From JAICLK01 sp963810525 (GTDB lineage Bacteria > Patescibacteriota > Saccharimonadia > Saccharimonadales > UBA4665): a stretch of DNA of 64,000 nt. The stretch covers positions 1 through 64,000 of the forward strand of contig CAWENB010000006.1 in the NCBI GenBank assembly GCA_963810525.1, given 5' to 3'. The position numbers and the translations under genes are program-made. The notes below the pieces were generated by a model that was given only the letters and a program-made list of their open reading frames with translations, made no database searches and had not been told where the DNA came from. Below, piece after piece: positions 58,275-64,000 of the stretch. Position 1 is the first letter of the stretch, and the number at the start of each line of letters is the position of its first letter.

Positions 58275-59288
58275 ATGAAAAGACGGCAGCTCCACGGCAT
58301 ACTCACGCTGTTAGGAGTAGCCGGCATAGTCGTCGTCATTTTACTCAACCGCGGACAAGTAGAACATGTGTGGCAGCTTTTAAAGAATCTGCGATGGTAC
58401 TTTATTGCGCTGGTGGTTGCGGTACAATTTGCGAGCTACTGGATTAATGGTCTGTACTACCGCTCAATCTTGAGCAATCTTGGATATGATGTAGGCATTA
58501 GGCGTCTGTTTGAAGGTGCACTTGCAACTAATTTCGTTAATTATGTGCTGCCCACGGCTGGCATGGCCGGTGCCGGCTACTTGTCTCAAGTATTATCACC
58601 TGAGGTACCACGCGGCCAAAGCGTATTCACCCAATTTATGCGCTACGCACTCGCATCACTTGCCGTTTTAATCATGATGCCCATTGGTACACTGCTGCTG
58701 TTTCTGGGTCACGATGACACGCATTCGATCGCCAGGACAACGATCGTATCGGCGGCAGCAATGACACTTCTCGGCTTTACTATAGTAGGAGTTGTCCAGC
58801 AAGAGTCGCTGCTTAGGCGGGCGATAGCTTGGCTCACTAACAAAGCACAACGCCTCTTCCCGAAGATTAATACCATATCAATTCAGAATTTTGTCGGAGA
58901 ATTTTATAAGGGCTACCACGCCATAGTCAGCCGGAGGCGAAGGTTAACCGTGCCATTTATATGGTCGATTGTATACATAGTTATAGAGATAGGAACGTTC
59001 TACCTGATATTTCTGGCTTTTGGCCAAGTCATAAATCCCGGTATTGCTGTCATGGCCTATCTTTTCGCTAATATTGCCAGCATCTTCGGTGGTGTCGTTA
59101 TAAGCACTGGCGTTTTTGAGCTAGGTATGGCCGGAACTTTGGTAGCGCTAGGGACACCGCTTGCACTTGCCATTGCAGCTACAACCGTATATAGAGTTCT
59201 AAATCTACTCATAGGCCTGCCACCGGGATTTTACTTCTATTGGAAATATCTGCCCAAAAACAGTTCCAGGATACAGCGTCGTCATTAA
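58275..59288 (+). CDS. YbhN/AglD-type (LPG synthase TM) membrane protein
   Basis: 337 residues with about eight membrane helices, starting with ILTLLGVAGIVVVILL. The GALATNFVNYVLPTAGMAGAGYLSQ segment and the late NIASIFGGVVISTGVFELGMAG block are signatures of the UPF0104/AglD family, which includes the flippase part of lysyl-phosphatidylglycerol synthase MprF. Members move or handle lipids across the membrane. The gene starts 9 bp after the ligase-ACP-acyltransferase gene, so it is the third gene of a lipid operon and may flip its product. Confidence 0.82.
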   Translation: MKRRQLHGILTLLGVAGIVVVILLNRGQVEHVWQLLKNLRWYFIALVVAVQFASYWINGLYYRSILSNLGYDVGIRRLFEGALATNFVNYVLPTAGMAGAGYLSQVLSPEVPRGQSVFTQFMRYALASLAVLIMMPIGTLLLFLGHDDTHSIARTTIVSAAAMTLLGFTIVGVVQQESLLRRAIAWLTNKAQRLFPKINTISIQNFVGEFYKGYHAIVSRRRRLTVPFIWSIVYIVIEIGTFYLIFLAFGQVINPGIAVMAYLFANIASIFGGVVISTGVFELGMAGTLVALGTPLALAIAATTVYRVLNLLIGLPPGFYFYWKYLPKNSSRIQRRH

Positions 59289-59407
59289 GACTTGAGATGA
59301 GCAATCCGAGCGAGGCGTCATGGGATCTGATGAGAGACAGTTCTAGTGTATCCGATCCTCTCAATAGCCCGCTGTATCCGTTCGTATAGGTCACAATCTC
59401 AAATTTG

Positions 59408-60496
59408 GGCTTAATAACAAAAACTGGTTGCTGCTAGCGCTTTAAGACGGACAGATTTCTTTGTCATTGTTTTCGTTATTCTTGTAAGTACCAACTAAAC
59501 AAGGAGTAACGAAGATGACTCGAAAGAGCTGTCCGTCTTGCTATTGTACCAACGTAAAGAAAAACGGTGTGAGGAACGGTCTACAGCGCTACGTCTGTCG
59601 TACCTGCCGTCGGTCATGGAGCAGTAAAGGCCGCCCTGGCCGTAAGCGAGCTACCCTATGGCACCAGTATGCCTTTGACGGTCGTACCGTGAACAGCTTG
59701 GCTAAAGAATACCGGAAAAGTACCGGTTGCATCCGCGCTCAACTCAATGGCTACAGCCCGCCACGCATCATCCAGAAACCGCGTACCGTAGCCGTCATAA
59801 TGGATGTTACCTACTTTGGGGACTGGGGCCTCCTGGTTGTTATTGACCCATATGCAGTGGCGACGCTTGGTGAGAATACGGTGCTGTATTACGCCACGGT
59901 AGACGGGACAGAACGCACCGTAGATTATGAGGTTGCAACAGATACGATTGAAGCAATGGGCTACAGTATCCTGGCGGTCACCATTGACGGCAGACGAGGC
60001 GTACGGACTATGCTGGAGGGCAAAGGCATACCGGTCCAGCATTGCCAGTTTCACCAGCTTATGACCATCACTCAATGTCTGACCAAGAAGCCACGACTGA
60101 CGCAAAATATTGAGTTACGAGCGCTTGCCTTAACGCTCGCTCGGACAGACGAACTAACGTTTGAGGATGCACTCGCTGGTTGGTACAAGAAACATGGGGC
60201 ATGGCTCAAGGAGCGTGATCCGGTCACCAAAAGATATGCCCATGAGCGTACCAGAAGAGCTTATTTTTCCTTGTGTCGCAACCTACCATATCTGTTCACC
60301 TACCAAGCCGATTACATACAGGAAAGTGGCATACGAGTAGCCAACACAACGAGCCCATTAGACGGAAGATTCGGCGTCTGGAAAGACAAGCTCATACCCC
60401 ACCGTGGAGCCTCAAAACAACGAATAATTACGATCCTCTGGAGTTTCTTCTCTAGAAAAACAGATTAGAGTAGACACCAGAATTTGGTGTTAAGCC
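59408..60496 (+). mobile_element. IS256-type insertion sequence (variant Zn-binding), copy 2
   Basis: 1,089 bp, same length and ends as copy 1 but in the other orientation. A perfect 8-bp target duplication CAAATTTG flanks it (59400-59407 and 60497-60504). It lies between the lipid operon and the ABC-2 exporter genes and breaks no recognisable gene. Confidence 0.95.
59515..60468 (+). CDS. IS256-type transposase, variant zinc-binding form
   Basis: 317 residues, identical in sequence to the transposase at 34317-35270, with the same zinc ribbon and catalytic Asp motifs. AAGGAG lies 9 nt before the ATG. Confidence 0.9.
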   Translation: MTRKSCPSCYCTNVKKNGVRNGLQRYVCRTCRRSWSSKGRPGRKRATLWHQYAFDGRTVNSLAKEYRKSTGCIRAQLNGYSPPRIIQKPRTVAVIMDVTYFGDWGLLVVIDPYAVATLGENTVLYYATVDGTERTVDYEVATDTIEAMGYSILAVTIDGRRGVRTMLEGKGIPVQHCQFHQLMTITQCLTKKPRLTQNIELRALALTLARTDELTFEDALAGWYKKHGAWLKERDPVTKRYAHERTRRAYFSLCRNLPYLFTYQADYIQESGIRVANTTSPLDGRFGVWKDKLIPHRGASKQRIITILWSFFSRKTD

Positions 60497-60541
60497 CAAA
60501 TTTGACGATAGCATACGCGTCACTGCATAATGGTTACTAAC

Positions 60542-61267
60542 ATGCAGGAGAGTGCTATTCGTGCCAGCGAATTGTCGGTAGTGCGCGGCGGTGGCATTGT
60601 CCTGAACCGGTTGAGTTTCGGCATCGCGCCGGGGCGATTGACCGGACTCATCGGGCCGAGCGGTTCGGGCAAAACTACGCTAATGCGCGTTATTGTCGGC
60701 GCTCAAAAAGTCTCCAGCGGGCGGCTGCAGGTACTGAACACTAAGGCCGGTAGCAAGGAACTTCGCCGAAAAATCGGCTACGTTTCGCAAACGCCGGCAG
60801 TGTACGGCGACCTGACGGTCCAGCAAAATCTGCGCTATTTCGCGACCATCCTCGGCAAAGGAAAGTTCGACGTTAAGCGCGTAATTAGGCAGGTCGACTT
60901 GCATAGTCAAACTAACCAGCTGGTGGGTACACTTTCAGGCGGCCAGCGTGCCCGGGTTTCGCTCGCGGTAGCACTTATCAACAACGCGCGGATTCTGGTG
61001 CTTGACGAGCCGACAGTCGGTCTTGACCCGCTACTTCGTGAGCATTTGTGGCAGCTTTTCAAACAGTTGGCGTCTGACGGCCGGACGCTGCTTATCTCGA
61101 GCCATGTGATGGATGAAGCCGAACGGTGCGACGATGTACTGCTGCTGCGTGACGGCAAGGTGCTTAGTCATAGCACAAAGCAGGAGTTACTAGCAAAGAC
61201 TAACACCGGCACGGTGGAAGCGGCTTTTTTGAAGCTGGTCGAGCAGGAGCCGCATCATGCATATTAA
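60542..61267 (+). CDS. ABC-2 type transporter ATPase
   Basis: About 241 residues. Walker A GPSGSGKTT, signature LSGGQRARV, Walker B ILVLDEPTVGLDP and the switch His in LLISSHVMDEAERC are intact. This is the DrrA/NatA-like exporter subfamily. The frame is open from 60530; ATG 60542 has better spacing from a possible -10 (CATAAT, about 60521-60526). The TTGACG at 60502-60507, which may be its -35, begins in the IS target duplication, so the insertion left the promoter whole. It overlaps the permease gene by 11 bp. Confidence 0.92.
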   Translation: MQESAIRASELSVVRGGGIVLNRLSFGIAPGRLTGLIGPSGSGKTTLMRVIVGAQKVSSGRLQVLNTKAGSKELRRKIGYVSQTPAVYGDLTVQQNLRYFATILGKGKFDVKRVIRQVDLHSQTNQLVGTLSGGQRARVSLAVALINNARILVLDEPTVGLDPLLREHLWQLFKQLASDGRTLLISSHVMDEAERCDDVLLLRDGKVLSHSTKQELLAKTNTGTVEAAFLKLVEQEPHHAY

Positions 61268-61994
61268 ACTGACGTTTGCCACGGCCGGCCGCGTGTTCCG
61301 CCAGTTGCTGCATGATCCGCGCACCCTGGCCTTGATGTTTATCGTACCGTGCGTGCTACTCGGGTTGCTGGCCTGGATATATAGCAATACACCGTATATT
61401 TTTAATATGATTGGTGCGTCATTGCTCGGCATCTTCCCATTCGTCATTATGTTCCTCATAACCTCAATTACGACGCTGCGTGAACGGACCGGCGGCACGC
61501 TCGAACGTCTACTTATCATGCCGATGAGCAAATTGGATTTTCTGCTGGGCTACGCGCTGGTGTTCGGGTTCATCGCCATGCTGCAATCGTTGCTGGCAAG
61601 CCTGCTGGCGGTGCACGTGTACGGACTCAAGGTAGCCGGGCCGGAGTGGTTTCTGGTGGTGGCGGCCGTCGCCGACGCTTTGCTCGGTGCGACACTGGGG
61701 CTGTTCGTGAGCGCCTTCGCGACCACGGAATTCCAGGCGGTGCAATTCATGCCGGCGTTTATCTTCCCGCAGTTCCTGCTCTGCGGCCTGCTCGTACCGC
61801 TTGCCAATATGCCGAAAGTGCTGCACGACATCGCCGACTGCTTGCCGCTCACGTACGCCGTCAGCGCCATGCAACACGTCAGTACCGATCGCACGGTCAG
61901 TTTGACCGCGTGGCACGATGTCATGATTGTGCTGGCCTTCGCCGTCGCCGCTGTCCTCCTCGGCGCCGCCACGCTTCGCAGGCAAACCAAATAA
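61257..61994 (+). CDS. ABC-2 type transporter permease
   Basis: 245 residues with six membrane helices, among them LALMFIVPCVLLGLLAWIY and IMFLITSITTLRERTGGTLERLL, the latter being the typical ABC-2 segment (RERTxGTLERL). FMPAFIFPQFLLCGLLVPLANMP is the conserved late block. With the ATPase it forms an exporter of a drug, lipid or polysaccharide; the cargo is unknown. Confidence 0.9.
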   Translation: MHIKLTFATAGRVFRQLLHDPRTLALMFIVPCVLLGLLAWIYSNTPYIFNMIGASLLGIFPFVIMFLITSITTLRERTGGTLERLLIMPMSKLDFLLGYALVFGFIAMLQSLLASLLAVHVYGLKVAGPEWFLVVAAVADALLGATLGLFVSAFATTEFQAVQFMPAFIFPQFLLCGLLVPLANMPKVLHDIADCLPLTYAVSAMQHVSTDRTVSLTAWHDVMIVLAFAVAAVLLGAATLRRQTK

Positions 61995-61996
61995 GC

Positions 61997-63055
61997 CTAG
62001 CCTTTCATGACGGTAACATTATTGAAAGCGACGGCAGTCGGTAGGTACCTGCACGCCGGAGCCTGTGCGGCTAAAGCTTCCCAGCGGTCCACAGTAGTTT
62101 GGTTGATTAAATTGACATATTCTACGTGTGCTCCATCGCCGGGTAATCCAAACGGCCCGATCTTTCCGTCAAGGCTTATTCGGGCGAGCACAGCATTAAT
62201 GCTATCGCCGCTATCGCTCGCGCCGACGAGCTCCCCAAAAGCATTAAGTACCAGACCGCCGCTGCTTCCGTCTCGACCAACCTTATCCGGGGAACCGTCA
62301 CCGTAACTACGAATATCAGTTACGACGCTGGCAATGCCATCGTGTACTCCAAGCACGACGCCGGCAAAAACTGCCGGGTGTTCAAGATCCGGACTATCGG
62401 CAAACGGGCCACGTGATTCGCCGGTCGCGGTCGGCTCATAATTAACAAAGTATAACGTGTCTCCCCTTTTAGGTGGTTCCTTGGCAATGCGTAGCGTTTG
62501 CGTTTCGGGCAGGGTGGCACCCGAATCGGCCAACTCTTGTCGGGTATCGGCGCTCAAGCGGTACATGGCGACGTCGGTCTGGTTTATACCGGTAAACTCG
62601 GCAACCGCTTGGTTTGCCGGCGCCGAAAACGCTGTACCGTTCGGCGAGGTGCCAGAAACAACAAAGTTGCCGCACTCCAGGCTGGTGAGTGGTGTATTAT
62701 TGGGTGCCCTGAGCCCGTGCCCTGCCGAAAAAATGTACCCATTACCAAGGTCAATGCCTGATAGCTCATGCTGCATAAAGACACGATTGTTTGCACGCCT
62801 GGAAACCGGTATGTCGGCGCGTAATTCGACGGCGGTGCTGACCACTTTGGCCACGGCCTCAGGGAGGTGAGCGGGAACATGAGCGCCAAGATCATATTCT
62901 CCGTAGTAAGTGGTATGCGCAGCATATACTGCGCTATAGCAAAGCAGAACACTGCCTGCAAAAGCCGCTAGCCGCCGAACGACAAGGAGGTTGTGGCGGG
63001 CAGTTCTTGGGGTTGATTCTGGATTTTTCCGGTGTCGAGCAACGGCATTGGACAT
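61997..63055 (-). CDS. membrane-anchored trypsin-like serine protease
   Basis: About 352 residues from ATG 63055; the frame is open 55 codons more but that part reads as random. One membrane helix or signal (LAAFAGSVLLCYSAVYAA) precedes a chymotrypsin-fold domain: His in FSAGHGL, Asp in QTDVAMYRL, and Ser in GRDGSSGGLVLN. All three catalytic residues are in the expected order. It would act outside the membrane on host or own surface proteins. It converges with the ABC-2 permease gene (2 bp apart). Confidence 0.82.
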   Translation of the reverse strand: MSNAVARHRKNPESTPRTARHNLLVVRRLAAFAGSVLLCYSAVYAAHTTYYGEYDLGAHVPAHLPEAVAKVVSTAVELRADIPVSRRANNRVFMQHELSGIDLGNGYIFSAGHGLRAPNNTPLTSLECGNFVVSGTSPNGTAFSAPANQAVAEFTGINQTDVAMYRLSADTRQELADSGATLPETQTLRIAKEPPKRGDTLYFVNYEPTATGESRGPFADSPDLEHPAVFAGVVLGVHDGIASVVTDIRSYGDGSPDKVGRDGSSGGLVLNAFGELVGASDSGDSINAVLARISLDGKIGPFGLPGDGAHVEYVNLINQTTVDRWEALAAQAPACRYLPTAVAFNNVTVMKG

Positions 63056-63258
63056 AAAGTATATAGAAACATAAAATAAGAAAAAATACAATTTCTGTCC
63101 TAATGCATCGGACCTAGTGCCCGACAATGATAAGATCGTGCCGTATGGTATGAGCTGTTTAGTACATGCTGTTAAAGTTGAGCAGTTGCCCATCTCGGAT
63201 TTGTTTATTGACATTAACAAGACAACTCACCAAATTAAGAAACTTAAGGGTATATTGC

Positions 63259-63264
63259 TATAAT
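63259..63264 (+). promoter_or_regulatory. -10 box of the last gene
   Basis: A perfect TATAAT ends 7 nt before ATG 63272 and overlaps the earlier in-frame ATG at 63263, which is therefore unlikely to be used. Confidence 0.6.
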
Positions 63265-63271
63265 GGGGCGA

Positions 63272-64000
63272 ATGGATGAATTACTTGAATGGGCGCAACG
63301 GCGCAAGCACGTGCCGCTGTGGCTTGTTGCGGGTGGTGTTCTGCTTGTCATCATCTCGGGATGTATTTGGTGGCACTATGTTTATGAAGACCCATACAAC
63401 GTCTATTGGGGCATGATCAGTAACAGCCTGTCCACATCGGCAGTTACCAAACACGTGACCGAAGAAACGAGCGGCGGCACGCTTAACCAATACACGACGC
63501 TCAATTTTGGCGTACCAAATATCGCTTTCGGCAAGACTACGTTACACAACGCCTCAAGTACGGTAACAACCGAAAGCTTCGGCACGTTGGCGAACGATTA
63601 CGTTCGCTATACCCAGATCAAGACGACGGATATGGGTAAAAGCGGTCAAGGACTGGATTTCTCGCCGGTACTCGGCAAGTGGGCCAAGGCAAGCGCTAAC
63701 AGCAGTGCGTCGGGAGGGCAGTCAAATTCGGCGCCCTATTTTATCCAGTCCCTGCTTGGTTTTTACGGTGGAAACCTAGTACCAATAGCGAATCTGCCGG
63801 CCGATAGCCGGAGTTCACTTATAAATTTCCTGCAACAGAACATTGTATTCGATCCTGATTTCAGCACCGTCCGGGAGGATATGGTGCACGGCCGGCCGAT
63901 GTACACCTATACGGTCAGCATTGAACCGGTGGCGTACGTTGCGTTCCAGCGGGCTTTTGCAAGCGACCTTGGTATTAAGAGTTTGGCGAACGTCGATCCA
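63272..64000 (+). CDS. membrane-anchored extracytoplasmic protein, partial at 3' end
   Basis: At least 243 residues, running off the window. A short basic N-terminus (MDELLEWAQRRKHVP) is followed by one membrane helix (LWLVAGGVLLVIISGCIWW) and an extracytoplasmic domain rich in Ser, Thr, Asn and Gly (NIAFGKTTLHNASSTVTTES, KWAKASANSSASGGQSNS). No family is recognised. It is divergent from the protease gene. Confidence 0.75.
   Translation, partial: MDELLEWAQRRKHVPLWLVAGGVLLVIISGCIWWHYVYEDPYNVYWGMISNSLSTSAVTKHVTEETSGGTLNQYTTLNFGVPNIAFGKTTLHNASSTVTTESFGTLANDYVRYTQIKTTDMGKSGQGLDFSPVLGKWAKASANSSASGGQSNSAPYFIQSLLGFYGGNLVPIANLPADSRSSLINFLQQNIVFDPDFSTVREDMVHGRPMYTYTVSIEPVAYVAFQRAFASDLGIKSLANVDP

Noticed and set aside
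1..64000. CRISPR arrays, rRNA genes and UGA recoding
   Set aside because: No regularly spaced repeats and no rRNA were seen. TGA ends many full-length genes (for example at 6607 and 30778-type ends by TAG/TGA), so it is a normal stop here.

Overview
The window looks like chromosomal DNA from an ultra-small epibiont of the Candidatus Saccharibacteria (TM7) or a close Patescibacteria relative. This is an inference. It rests on many large proteins without recognisable family, a compact gene order, frequent -10 boxes placed 6-10 nt before start codons (leaderless mRNAs), Saccharibacteria-type surface genes (LemA, HtpX, D,D-carboxypeptidase, SGNH hydrolase, ABC exporters) and a WhiB-like domain, a family otherwise typical of Actinobacteria, the usual hosts of these epibionts. 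TGA is used as a stop, so this is not one of the Patescibacteria lineages that recode UGA.

Layout. 1-2670: a hypothetical protein, a TrmH/SpoU methyltransferase and tRNA-Val. 2900-4000: a RelE/RelB-type toxin-antitoxin pair and a coding relic. 4170-6607: a large ATP-grasp-like protein. 6620-14941: housekeeping genes (D,D-carboxypeptidase, lemA, htpX, a membrane protein, ligA, two VOC-like proteins, an ITPase, an EEP hydrolase). 14950-24350: an accessory stretch with IS30, IS66 and IS481 elements, a candidate structured small RNA, corA, tRNA-Ala(GGC), a HAD phosphatase and a second toxin-antitoxin pair. 25014-30778: a cell-surface operon with a secreted protein, an SGNH hydrolase and a MacB-like ABC exporter whose permease is split at TTTTTTA. 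31026-34044: a 2-hydroxyacid dehydrogenase behind a structured leader, and a methyltransferase-like protein.

34289-47640 is the most unusual part. Two large proteins share an apparently identical, acidic, disordered N-terminus of 368 residues, encoded by a 1,121-bp direct repeat, but carry unrelated C-terminal halves. Between the repeats lie an 837-residue methyltransferase-like protein, an 811-residue protein of unknown type and a HerA/VirD4-like ATPase. The arrangement resembles a polymorphic effector system with a constant leader, swappable tails and a motor ATPase. A fresh IS256-type insertion with a perfect 8-bp target duplication sits just upstream of the first effector gene, and the same IS recurs at 59408-60496.

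47759-64000: an NSAR/OSBS-type enolase-superfamily enzyme, a 934-residue protein with an N-terminal WhiB-like cysteine motif, a SAM-decarboxylase-like protein, several small proteins, tRNA-Ala(CGC), a three-gene lipid operon (AcpS, a ligase-ACP-acyltransferase fusion, a YbhN/AglD-type membrane protein) that could activate scavenged fatty acids, an ABC-2 exporter, a membrane-anchored trypsin-like protease and the start of a membrane protein that runs off the window.
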